Assembly: GCA_014871665.1 (NCBI GenBank)
Contig: WGSL01000015.1
Span: 1-35,545, forward strand
Reading direction: 5' to 3'
Origin: Collinsella sp.
GTDB lineage: Bacteria > Actinomycetota > Coriobacteriia > Coriobacteriales > Coriobacteriaceae
DNA: 35,545 nt
Part shown: piece by piece, positions 1-7,170 of the stretch
Layout of the letters: each line of letters begins with the position of its first letter
Position numbering within the stretch: position 1 is the first letter of the stretch
Position numbers and translations under genes: made by a program
Notes under the pieces: generated by a model
What the model was told of the DNA's origin: nothing
Databases searched by the model: none
The model's input: only the letters and a program-made list of their open reading frames with translations

Positions 1-103
1 GATTCTAGGCGATGGCCCTCCCTTGCTTCTTACACCACGACTGTGCGCGCTACCAATAACTTTCTAATTTACCCCATCTTCCAGTCCCAAAATCCCTGAT
101 TTT

Positions 104-138
104 ACTGTTACTGAATTTGTAGCAGTACTCATATTTGC
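104..138 (-). repeat. Palindromic intergenic element, copy 1
   Basis: Read on the minus strand, the segment starts GCAAATATGAGT and continues with ACTGCTAC, seven bases, then GTAACAGT, which is an imperfect inverted repeat. A second copy with the same lead sequence and the same 7-base spacer lies at 14627-14661. This copy is just downstream of the nuclease-like gene that ends at 186. Its role is unknown: it could be a protein-binding site or one end of a small mobile repeat. Bases 1-103 hold no gene that I can support. Confidence 0.6.
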
Positions 139-185
139 TATATTTTGGCCAGAGCATATATCCAACTCCCTGTTTCAGAGCATTG

Positions 186-1295
186 TTAGGCGGGTTTAAG
201 CCCAAAACACGCCCGCAGCGTGTTAAGCAGCGCCTCTTGCTTTTTCCTGCGGGCATCGACACGATTCCGGTACCGCTTTCGCATACGCTGGTGCATGCGC
301 CATGCGAGTGCTTCCATCGCTTCCATGTCACAGAGCATTTCGTTGTTGACCGTCGCGACCTCGATTCCCATAGTAATCAAGCCCGTGTTGCGCTTTTCAT
401 CATGGATACGTCCCCTCCGAGAAGAATGGCCCAGCTCACCGTTGTATTCCAAGTCAAACCGGGCTGCTTCCTGAAAGGCATCGCAAACCACATGCGGCAT
501 CCCCGAGATCGCCTGTGCACGGTCGTTGAACTCGATCTTGTAGTCGGTCTTAAAGGGACCACAGGCAAATCCGCCATAGGAAAACGGAAGCGAAAACATG
601 GCAAGCATGATGCACTCCATGGGTGAACGCAGGTTTTCCGACAGATAGGGACACAGCCGCCGCAGCTGCTTGGCCGCGCTCCCCTTGCATGCCGCGAGGT
701 AATCTACCAGGCAATCGGGTGTCAGCACGGACTCGATCTCAAAGTAACCGACATCTGGCGGCTGGTCTTTGTCCTTTGCCAATTTGTTCACGACAGGCGA
801 GGTGTAGGGAGGCAGATACTTCCCGCGGTCACTCAGTGAAATCTTAGAGCACAGCTCCTGGGCCAGGGCAAATGCCTGGATGCAGCCGACCTCGCGCACG
901 ACGGCTACGCAAAGGGCCTCGGGAGATAGACTGTACACCCCCGGTTCCACCTCTAGAATCGAGCCGGCGGGCAACTCGGAGCATACGGACCAGCTCACGC
1001 CAAGAATACGGCGGCGCTGCGCTGCAGACCCTACCAGCAAGCACAAATCCTCTTGCGCCTCGCCGCTTGCGGCCCCAATCCGCACCAAATCGGGAAGATA
1101 GATGTCCTCGGTCGAGGGCGACGATGTGCGCAGCACACGGCGCTCTTCATCGGGATTAAGGTCCTTCCAGCTTATGTAGCCCATCTGCCGGCGCTCGGCG
1201 CGCATCATGCGTAGCGCCGAGGCGCCAGTTAGGATTACGGAAGCCGCTAGCTGCTCTTTTGTCGGTTTGTTGCACCACCTGATTGTTACCGCCAC
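186..1295 (-). CDS. Unknown protein with DUF559/Vsr-like nuclease signature
   Basis: This protein of about 369 residues is not a family I can name with certainty. I chose the GTG at 1293-1295 because AGGGG lies eight bases upstream; a TTG at 1311-1313 would overlap the end of the comF gene. Near the C-terminus (about residues 279-320) the order E-Y-N-G, H, D-E-K-R, then L-x-x-x-G-x-x-V matches the pattern of DUF559 and Vsr-type PD-(D/E)XK nucleases, with Asp281, Glu283 and Asp299 as possible metal ligands. The N-terminal two thirds show no recognised domain; several Cys residues are scattered. The C-terminal 30 residues are very basic. The gene is last in the tmk-holB-ricT-comF run and only 11 bases after comF, so it is probably co-transcribed. 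A nuclease function is inferred from the motif only. Confidence 0.6.
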   Translation of the reverse strand: MAVTIRWCNKPTKEQLAASVILTGASALRMMRAERRQMGYISWKDLNPDEERRVLRTSSPSTEDIYLPDLVRIGAASGEAQEDLCLLVGSAAQRRRILGVSWSVCSELPAGSILEVEPGVYSLSPEALCVAVVREVGCIQAFALAQELCSKISLSDRGKYLPPYTSPVVNKLAKDKDQPPDVGYFEIESVLTPDCLVDYLAACKGSAAKQLRRLCPYLSENLRSPMECIMLAMFSLPFSYGGFACGPFKTDYKIEFNDRAQAISGMPHVVCDAFQEAARFDLEYNGELGHSSRRGRIHDEKRNTGLITMGIEVATVNNEMLCDMEAMEALAWRMHQRMRKRYRNRVDARRKKQEALLNTLRACFGLKPA

Positions 1296-1306
1296 ATGAA
1301 TCACCC

Positions 1307-2113
1307 CTACCAAACACGTGCGATAGCAAGGCCATCGACTGCCGCAGCGCCGGCGCGCTTGAGTTCCGCCGAAGCCGCGGCCATCGTCGCGCCCGTGGTG
1401 ATAACGTCATCGATAAGCAGCAGGTGGCGGCCGTGCACGTCCTCAACCGTCTCATACATGCCTTGGGCACGCTCGCGGCGCTCCTCACGACCGAGTTCGC
1501 GCTGGTCGCCATGGCCGTACTTGACCAGGGCGTCCAGCAACGGCACGCCCGACAGCTCGCAAAATGGGCGCGCAATGGCCTCCATATGATCAAAACCACG
1601 CCGCCGAAACGCTACCGCCGTCGCAGGCACAAACACCACCGCATCCGCACCGGACAGCACACCTCCATAGCGATCGGGCGCTACGACCTGGGCATGCAGG
1701 GCGGTGTCGTAGAGCAGCTCCGCCAGATACGGAGCCAGACGTCGCTCGCCCGCATCCTTGTACGCTTTAATGATGCGCGGCAGCGGATGCGCATAGACGG
1801 CGCACGCCAGGCAGCGGTCGAGCGCCTCCGCCATTGCCGAGGACGTGCCCTCGACCGAACACTCAGTGCACAGCAAATCCCCAAACGGGGCGCCGCATCG
1901 GGTGCAGCTATGACGTGGGTCGATGAGCGTGAGCGCGGTCAGGCAGTCTTGGCAAATAAGCGCACCGGCGCGCTCGCAGCCGGCACATCGTGTTGGCGAC
2001 AATGCCTCGAGCGCCTCGCGTGCCACCCACTCGGCAAACGGTAGCAATTCGTCCGCAAACGGTAGGGCGCCGGCGCCCTGCAGACGGCTCAATATGTTCA
2101 GATGGCTCTTCAA
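1307..2113 (-). CDS. ComF family phosphoribosyltransferase-like protein
   Basis: The 268-residue product has the ComF layout. An N-terminal zinc-binding module with CxxC pairs (CAGC, CQDC, CTRC, CTEC) is followed by a type I phosphoribosyltransferase domain with the PRPP-loop motif LLLIDDVITTGAT near residues 230-242. ComF proteins act in the cytoplasm during uptake of transforming DNA and interact with the single-strand DNA uptake machinery; the exact reaction is unsettled. The assigned start is a TTG at 2111-2113 with GGGAGGG seven bases upstream, and this ribosome site lies in the arm of a perfect hairpin (2118-2151). A GTG further in, giving a product that starts AREALEAL, would fit the usual shorter ComF N-terminus but has a weak ribosome site. 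The gene follows ricT and precedes the nuclease-like gene. Confidence 0.85.
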   Translation of the reverse strand: MKSHLNILSRLQGAGALPFADELLPFAEWVAREALEALSPTRCAGCERAGALICQDCLTALTLIDPRHSCTRCGAPFGDLLCTECSVEGTSSAMAEALDRCLACAVYAHPLPRIIKAYKDAGERRLAPYLAELLYDTALHAQVVAPDRYGGVLSGADAVVFVPATAVAFRRRGFDHMEAIARPFCELSGVPLLDALVKYGHGDQRELGREERRERAQGMYETVEDVHGRHLLLIDDVITTGATMAAASAELKRAGAAAVDGLAIARVW

Positions 2114-2117
2114 GACA

Positions 2118-2151
2118 CAACCCTCCCTACGTTCGGTCGCAGGGAGGGTTG
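2118..2151 (-). promoter_or_regulatory. Hairpin that sequesters the comF ribosome binding site
   Basis: Arms 2118-2128 and 2141-2151 are perfectly complementary over 11 bp with a 12-base loop. On the minus strand the second arm contains GGGAGGG, the only good ribosome binding site for the TTG start at 2113. There is no T-run on either side, so a terminator is less likely than a translation-limiting structure. Only the structure is seen; the regulatory role is inferred. Confidence 0.5.
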
Positions 2152-2215
2152 TTGATTCGGCGCTATGATACCCCGATGCGCTCGGGGCAAGGCGGGCTAA
2201 ATCCGCTCGCGGGCG

Positions 2216-3916
2216 TTATTCGCCGGCGGGCGGTTGTGGTGCGGACGAAGACGGGGTCGAGCCCTCGCCACCATCCTGGCGCGGCTTGCGGGAACGGCGA
2301 CGGCGACGGCGCTTTTGACCCTGGTCGGCCGAGCCCTCGCCACCGCGATCCTCGCGCGGCTCGCGCTCGTCGCGAGCGGCGCCACGCGAAGCCTTGGCAG
2401 CCGCTCCCCCGCCATCTCCGGGACGACGGCGCGTGACCTTGACCTCGCCATCCGAGACCTGATCGGCCACGGAGGGCACTGAGGGCTTCTGCTGCGCGCC
2501 CGAGGAATGGCGACGGCGCGGACGCGGCGCGCGCTCCTCCTCGCCACGTGACTTGCCGCCCTTGTCGACAGGCGCATCGGAGGCCGAGGCGCCCTTGGAA
2601 GCGGCACCGGCCTCGCGAGCAGCTGCGGCGCGAAAGGCGTCCTCGCGCTCCTCGCTCGACAGATGACGACGGCGGCGACGTGTGGGGTTCATGCCACCGC
2701 CGCGATTCTGCTGCTGGGGCTGCTGAACCTCGCGCTCGCGAGAAGCGTTCTTGCCCGCGGGAGCGGCCTCGCCGGCATCGCCCGAACCCGCGCGCTTGCG
2801 GCGGCGACGTCCACCGGCAGCCTCCTCAGCCTCGGGTGCCTCGGCCTTGCCGCGACCCTTACCGCGGCCGCGACCCTCGCCCTGACCCTGACCGGCGCGA
2901 GCATCGGATTCGGCATCGCGACGACGGCGCTTGGGCATCGACGTGCCGGCAAGACGGTCGGCACTCGACAGGCCATCGCCCACGTCGACGCCGTTCTCGC
3001 GATCGAGCTCCATGAGCGCCAGGCGCATCTCGGGCGACTCGATGCGCTCGAGCACGTCGCGCGTCACGCAGTCGGGGCGGCAGTTGCAGCCCTGCTCGGC
3101 GGCCTTCTTTTTGCAGCCCTCCGAGCACGTCATATCGGCCAGGTTGACCTTAAAGACCTTGCCGTTCTCCAGGCGCAGCACCAGCTGCTCACGCGGCGTG
3201 TCATATTCCTGAATACGCGCCTTGCCAAGCGGCGTATCGATGAGCGTCTTCTTTTTGGGCGCACGGCTCTTAAAGTCCTTGTACGCCTCGAACTCATAAC
3301 GCAGACAGCACATCAGGCGGCCGCAAACGCCGCTGATCTTGGACGAGTTGAGCGGCAGGTCCTGCTCTTTTGCCATGCGAATCGAGACGGGCTCAAACTG
3401 TCCGCCAAAGCGCGTGCAACAGAGCTCCTGGCCGCACTGGGCATAGCCGCCCACCAGGCGGGTCTCGTCGCGCACGCCGATCTGGCGCATGTCGACGCGA
3501 ATATGCAGCGTCGAGGACAGATCCTTGACGAGCTGGCGAAAATCGACGCGCTCCTCGGCCGCAAAGTAGAACACGGCCTTCTCGCCGCCAAACAGGTACT
3601 CGACGCCGACCGGCTTCATCTCGAGGTCGAGCTCCTTGACCAGGCGGCGGAAGTCGACCATGGCCTCGTCGCCCTGGATGGCCAGGTCGTCGGCAAGCTG
3701 CAGGTCGATGTCGCTCGCCACACGCAGCACGGGCTTGAGCGGCTGACCGATCTCATCTTGCGGCACCTCAAAGGGATCGGCAGTGACCAGGCCGATCTCG
3801 GTTCCGCGCTCGGTGGAGCAAATGGCATAATCGGCCTCGAGGATATCCAGATCCTGCGGATCGAACCACAGGTCGCGCGAGGCGTAGGTAAACTTAACGG
3901 GTACGACTAACGGCAT
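2216..3916 (-). CDS. ricT: PSP1-domain protein (RicT/YaaT type) with long basic tail
   Basis: Residues 1 to about 290 form the PSP1/RicT core. The paired cysteine clusters C161, C166, C167 and C198, C203, C204 match those that bind Fe-S clusters in Bacillus RicT. In Bacillus, RicT with RicA and RicF promotes RNase Y-dependent mRNA processing, competence and sporulation. The order tmk-holB-ricT is the same as in Firmicutes, which supports the name. Two features are unusual. A second cysteine cluster occurs at C264, C268, C277, C279 and C283. Beyond about residue 310 there is a 250-residue low-complexity tail rich in Arg, Gly, Ala and Glu with blocks such as RRRRHL and RRRRRRSRK, typical of RNA-binding disordered regions; the total of 566 residues is about twice the Bacillus protein. 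The ATG at 3916 overlaps the end of holB by 10 bases and has AGGAAGG upstream. Confidence 0.85.
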   Translation of the reverse strand: MPLVVPVKFTYASRDLWFDPQDLDILEADYAICSTERGTEIGLVTADPFEVPQDEIGQPLKPVLRVASDIDLQLADDLAIQGDEAMVDFRRLVKELDLEMKPVGVEYLFGGEKAVFYFAAEERVDFRQLVKDLSSTLHIRVDMRQIGVRDETRLVGGYAQCGQELCCTRFGGQFEPVSIRMAKEQDLPLNSSKISGVCGRLMCCLRYEFEAYKDFKSRAPKKKTLIDTPLGKARIQEYDTPREQLVLRLENGKVFKVNLADMTCSEGCKKKAAEQGCNCRPDCVTRDVLERIESPEMRLALMELDRENGVDVGDGLSSADRLAGTSMPKRRRRDAESDARAGQGQGEGRGRGKGRGKAEAPEAEEAAGGRRRRKRAGSGDAGEAAPAGKNASREREVQQPQQQNRGGGMNPTRRRRRHLSSEEREDAFRAAAAREAGAASKGASASDAPVDKGGKSRGEEERAPRPRRRHSSGAQQKPSVPSVADQVSDGEVKVTRRRPGDGGGAAAKASRGAARDEREPREDRGGEGSADQGQKRRRRRRSRKPRQDGGEGSTPSSSAPQPPAGE

Positions 3917-5034
3917 TTCAGTGCCTTCCTGATATCGAACAGCATGACCTCGATGGCCAGCTGGGGAGTAACGTTTCTGGCGATGTTGCGCTCGGCGGTC
4001 GCGACTGCCTCGAGCGCCCGGGTGGCACCCGCAACATTGGTCGCGGCGGCAAGCCGACCGATCGTGTCGCGCACGTCTTCGTTCACCACGTCGGCCGCCT
4101 CGTCCTGAAGCGTCAGCAGCACGTCGCGCATGAGCGTCCGCGCGCTCGCCAGCGCTTCCATGATACCCGAACGCTCGCGCGCGTTGAGTTCGCGCTTGTT
4201 GCGGTCCTCAAGCTGCTTCAATGCTCCACGCGACAGGTAGTCGGCGTTTTGCTCGAGCACCTTTTCCTGCGTGGACTTGACCTCGGCGAGCGGCGCCTTA
4301 ACGGCGACGATGAGCGACTTGGCGCGGCTGAGCACGTCGGCCTCGTCGGCGGCGATAAGCGAATCGATGGCGCGAACCATCTGACGGCGGGCGTCCTGGC
4401 GCTCAGCGCTCTTGAGGAACTCGATGCCACGCGTGGGACTCCCCGCCACGGCGACCGCCATGCGGCAACGCGCAGGGTCCTGACCGGTGGCGCGGCTCAC
4501 GGCCTGCGCGGCGACGGCGGGCGATACCAGCCGAAACGGCACGCACTGGCAGCGGCTCACGATAGTGGGCAACATCACGTCTGCCGAGGTGCCCAGCAAG
4601 ATAAACATAACGCCCTCGGGCGGCTCCTCGAGCGTTTTGAGCAGTGCGTTGGCGGTGTTGGCGCGCAGCTGCTCGGCACGGTCGATGATGTAGACCTTGG
4701 CCTTGGCACGGATGGGCGCCAGCGGCACGTCGTCGAGCAGCTCGCGGGTCTGGGCGATGAGGTAGCCCGTGGCGCTCTCGGGCGTGTAATAGTGCACATC
4801 GGGGTGCGTATGGCGGGCGACGCGCACGCAGCCATCGCATGAGCCGCAGCCGTCCTGCTCGCACAGGAAGGCTTGGGCGAGCGCCCACGCGGCGTCGAGC
4901 TTGCCCGCGCCGAGCGCGCCCAAGAACAGGTAGGCGTGCGATGCGCGGCCGCTTGCGATGGCGTTGGTCAAAAAGTCGCGCACGCGCTGTTGGGTGTCGA
5001 GCTTGGCCAGCAGGCTTGCCTGAGCGGGGGCCAT
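3907..5034 (-). CDS. holB: DNA polymerase III delta' subunit
   Basis: The 375-residue product is the clamp-loader subunit delta', a AAA+ protein that helps load the sliding clamp at primed sites. A P-loop-like GALGAGKL at residues 39-46 has Leu where Ser or Thr normally follows the lysine, which fits the non-hydrolysing role of delta'. The zinc module has Cys58, Cys63, Cys66 and Cys69. Further motifs are LLKTLEEPP and the SRC motif in IVSRCQ. Length is normal for actinobacterial forms. It begins one base after the tmk stop and its 3' end overlaps the ricT start, so the three genes are almost certainly one operon. Confidence 0.93.
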   Translation of the reverse strand: MAPAQASLLAKLDTQQRVRDFLTNAIASGRASHAYLFLGALGAGKLDAAWALAQAFLCEQDGCGSCDGCVRVARHTHPDVHYYTPESATGYLIAQTRELLDDVPLAPIRAKAKVYIIDRAEQLRANTANALLKTLEEPPEGVMFILLGTSADVMLPTIVSRCQCVPFRLVSPAVAAQAVSRATGQDPARCRMAVAVAGSPTRGIEFLKSAERQDARRQMVRAIDSLIAADEADVLSRAKSLIVAVKAPLAEVKSTQEKVLEQNADYLSRGALKQLEDRNKRELNARERSGIMEALASARTLMRDVLLTLQDEAADVVNEDVRDTIGRLAAATNVAGATRALEAVATAERNIARNVTPQLAIEVMLFDIRKALKCR

Positions 5035-5035
5035 A

Positions 5036-5719
5036 TTACTCGGCCTCCTGGGCTAGCGCGGCAGCGACGGCATCCTGGGAAATGTGGAGGCCGTAGGCGC
5101 AAACCTGCTCAACCGTCTGCGCGAAGACGTCCTCGATGGACGCGGTCGCGTCGATGAGCTTTACGCGGTTTGGTTCCTCAGCGGCAATGGCGCAAAATCC
5201 CTGGTAAACACGCTCTTGGAAGGCCATACCCTTGGCCTCCATGCGGTCTGCCGCACCACGGGCGGCCATGCGCAGCGCCGCCTGCTCGGGCGTGATGTGA
5301 TAGACGAGCGTGAGCGCCGGGTGCGTTCCCGCGACGGCCAGGTTGTTGGCATCGCGCACCATCTGGCGATCGAGGCCGTCGGCAAACGCCTGGTAGCAGG
5401 TCGTGGAATCGTAGAAGCGATCGCACAGGACCACCTTGCCGGCTGCGAGCGCGGGGGCGATGACCTCGTGCACCAGCTGGGCACGCGCAGCCTCGTAGAG
5501 CAGCAGCTCGCAGGTGTCGCCCATCGCCGTATTGGCGGGGTCGAGCAGCAAGGCGCGGATCTTTTCGCTGATGGCGGTACCGCCCGGCTCGCGCAGGCTC
5601 ACAACCTGGTAGCCAGCGAGTTCAAGAGCGCGGACAAGCAGGCGCGCCTGCGTGGACTTGCCGGCGCCATCGACGCCCTCGAGCGTGATAAAGCTATGTT
5701 GAGCGGGCTCAAAAGCCAT
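5036..5719 (-). CDS. tmk: Thymidylate kinase
   Basis: The 227-residue protein phosphorylates dTMP to dTDP with ATP in the cytoplasm, a required step of dTTP synthesis. The P-loop EGVDGAGKST is at residues 14-23, the substrate-binding DRFYDST at 100-106, and a lid region with RMAARGAADR follows. It is the first gene of the tmk-holB-ricT-comF run, and an extended -10 element lies about 40 bases upstream of its ATG. Nothing is unusual in length or motifs. Confidence 0.95.
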   Translation of the reverse strand: MAFEPAQHSFITLEGVDGAGKSTQARLLVRALELAGYQVVSLREPGGTAISEKIRALLLDPANTAMGDTCELLLYEAARAQLVHEVIAPALAAGKVVLCDRFYDSTTCYQAFADGLDRQMVRDANNLAVAGTHPALTLVYHITPEQAALRMAARGAADRMEAKGMAFQERVYQGFCAIAAEEPNRVKLIDATASIEDVFAQTVEQVCAYGLHISQDAVAAALAQEAE

Positions 5720-5755
5720 GGGCGCAGCCCCTTCCTACAAGGCGCGTAAATGCGA

Positions 5756-5764
5756 ATTATAGCA
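5756..5764 (-). promoter_or_regulatory. Extended -10 promoter for the tmk operon
   Basis: On the minus strand the sequence TTGCTATAAT gives a perfect TATAAT (5756-5761) preceded by TGC, an extended -10. No good -35 is seen at the normal distance, as expected for extended -10 promoters. The predicted leader before the tmk ATG is about 30 bases. Confidence 0.55.
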
Positions 5765-5811
5765 ACCAAGCCATGATACCCCAGGGGCAGGCGCGTCCCA
5801 AACCCCACCTA

Positions 5812-5863
5812 GTCATTGGGGACGTTCTTGAATGACTAGTCGTTTAAGAACGTCCCCAATGAC
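5812..5863. repeat. Perfect inverted repeat, GGGGAC-core hairpin A
   Basis: Arms 5812-5829 (GTCATTGGGGACGTTCTT) and 5846-5863 are perfectly complementary over 18 bp with a 16-base loop. The loop word TGACTAGTCGTT also occurs in the element at 35372-35412, so the two are related. There is no T-run, so this is not a standard terminator. It lies upstream of both divergent genes (tmk and the zinc-ribbon gene). Confidence 0.8.
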
Positions 5864-5893
5864 CCCCACAACCTAGCCATCGAGGCATCCCCG

Positions 5894-5962
5894 AAGTTGC
5901 GGTGAAATAGGGACTGATTGAAGCTCTGAGACCGCCAAACAGTCCCTATTTCACCGCAACTT
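5894..5962. repeat. Perfect inverted repeat, GGGAC-core hairpin B
   Basis: Arms 5894-5915 and 5941-5962 are perfectly complementary over 22 bp; each arm reads GCGGTGAAATAGGGACT in its core. The 25-base centre contains an imperfect repeat of the GGGACTGTTTGGCGG type. It stands 30 bases from hairpin A, so the two form a cluster. Confidence 0.8.
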
Positions 5963-5987
5963 ATGATGGGGATTTTTGGGCGCTGGG

Positions 5988-5993
5988 TATAAT
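5988..5993 (+). promoter_or_regulatory. -10 box for the zinc-ribbon gene
   Basis: A perfect TATAAT lies 37 bases before the ATG at 6031, immediately after hairpin B. No convincing -35 is visible, so the assignment is tentative. Confidence 0.4.
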
Positions 5994-6030
5994 CGTCGTA
6001 TTGCATTGAAATGTGGCGAAAGGAGTGGCA

Positions 6031-7026
6031 ATGTCTCGGTATTGCGCCTCGTGCGGCAAGCTTCTTGCAGATAATGCCAAGTTCTGCACCTCGTGCGGTG
6101 CACCCGTTGAGCAAACAACCGCGAGCGATAGCCAGCCCGCTTTCGAGCAGACCGGTTCCCTCGATACGCCGCAAGCCAAGGCGGACGACCCCCTCGCCTA
6201 TCGCCCCGACCCCGCCGCAGGCCCCGCGGCCGTCGAGACCACGCAGCGCATACCCGTCGCGAGCGGCTCGTCCCAACAGGAGCCGGCTCCCGCATACGCG
6301 CCCGCTTCGCCACAGACCCCCGCTCCCAAAAAGAGCGGCGCCGGGCCGCTTATCGCCGTTATCGTTGTGCTGGTGGCGATCATCATCGCCCTGGTCGTTT
6401 TCTTTGTGATCAAGCCTTTCGACAGCGCCGCCACGCAGACGACTGCCGAGGTAGCTAAGCTGCACCATGACGTCGACGACGATGACCTAAAGCCTCTCGG
6501 CGATCCCAACAGCCTGTACGACGATGATGACGATGACGATGACGATGACGACGAGGATGGCGGCGAAGCAACGCTCTCCGAGCAGAATCTCTACCGCCGA
6601 CTGAGCGAATACTACGACTTGCTCGAAGACCTCGACAACTACGTCCGTGGCTGCGCGCAGAACTTCAACGGCAGCTATCTGGAAGAGGATCGAACCACCC
6701 GTCAAAATCTCGCCGACGTCGCCGAGCGCACGGAGGACACCATCGAGCAGTATTACGACATCGTCGAGGACCTAGACGTCCCGACGAGCTCCAAGAACTA
6801 CAGCTCCTGGAAGGACATCATCGCCCTGTACGACGACCTGGATCACCGCATTGACGCAATCTGTGATGCCTGGGAGATCAGCCTGAAATACGCCAAGCCT
6901 GCGGACCACAAGAATGAGATCGTGGCGCCGCTGTCGCGCGACAACGTGGCGGGCACCAATGACAATAAGTACCGCCTAGACTTTGAGGAGCGCTATCCCG
7001 GCGCCAAACCCGTCGAAGTGAACTAG
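6031..7026 (+). CDS. Zinc-ribbon single-pass membrane protein with poly-Asp tract
   Basis: The start at 6031 is chosen because AAAGGAGT lies just upstream; a GTG at 6013 would precede that site. The 331-residue product begins with a zinc ribbon (Cys5, Cys8, Cys19, Cys22), continues through a Pro/Ala/Gln-rich linker to about residue 100, and has one membrane segment at about 106-127 preceded by two lysines. After it comes an acidic region with eleven consecutive Asp residues (164-174). The remaining 150 residues look helical and contain repeated Leu/Tyr/Asp patterns such as YYDLLEDLD and YYDIVEDLD. By the positive-inside rule the ribbon is cytoplasmic and the acidic helical part extracytoplasmic. 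Zinc-ribbon-plus-membrane-anchor proteins are common in Gram-positive gut bacteria, mostly without known function. I assign none. The gene is monocistronic. Confidence 0.85.
   Translation: MSRYCASCGKLLADNAKFCTSCGAPVEQTTASDSQPAFEQTGSLDTPQAKADDPLAYRPDPAAGPAAVETTQRIPVASGSSQQEPAPAYAPASPQTPAPKKSGAGPLIAVIVVLVAIIIALVVFFVIKPFDSAATQTTAEVAKLHHDVDDDDLKPLGDPNSLYDDDDDDDDDDDEDGGEATLSEQNLYRRLSEYYDLLEDLDNYVRGCAQNFNGSYLEEDRTTRQNLADVAERTEDTIEQYYDIVEDLDVPTSSKNYSSWKDIIALYDDLDHRIDAICDAWEISLKYAKPADHKNEIVAPLSRDNVAGTNDNKYRLDFEERYPGAKPVEVN
6520..6552 (+). repeat. GAY codon run encoding poly-aspartate
   Basis: Eleven GAC/GAT codons in a row, several in a GATGAC unit, form a short simple repeat inside the zinc-ribbon membrane protein gene. 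Such a run could vary in length between strains by slippage without a frameshift, because the unit is a multiple of three. Confidence 0.7.
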
Positions 7027-7048
7027 CGCTTTGTCGTTCCCGAGCCGA

Positions 7049-7098
7049 CAGTTAGGGACGTTCCTAAACTGCCGGCAGAAAAGGAACGTCCCTAACTG
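7049..7098. repeat. Perfect inverted repeat, GGGAC-core hairpin C
   Basis: Arms 7049-7065 (CAGTTAGGGACGTTCCT) and 7082-7098 pair perfectly over 17 bp. The core GGGACGTTC is shared with hairpin A and the element near 35.4 kb. It directly follows the zinc-ribbon gene and directly precedes a separate bidirectional terminator. Confidence 0.8.
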
Positions 7099-7104
7099 CC
7101 GGAT

Positions 7105-7143
7105 AAAAAACGAGCGAGGATTTTGAGGTCCTCGCTCGTTTTT
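7105..7143. terminator. Bidirectional intrinsic terminator
   Basis: Arms 7105-7120 and 7129-7143 pair over GAGCGAGGA/TCCTCGCTC, flanked by A-runs on the left and T-runs on the right. It can end both the plus-strand zinc-ribbon gene and the minus-strand topoisomerase gene, which converge here. Confidence 0.85.
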
Positions 7144-7170
7144 GTTTTAGGTGATGTTTCGACCGTGCGG

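Noticed and set aside
2663..3910. A 415-codon plus-strand frame opposite ricT
   Set aside because: It is a shadow of ricT. The composition is Ala/Leu/Arg low-complexity, as expected from the reverse of that gene.
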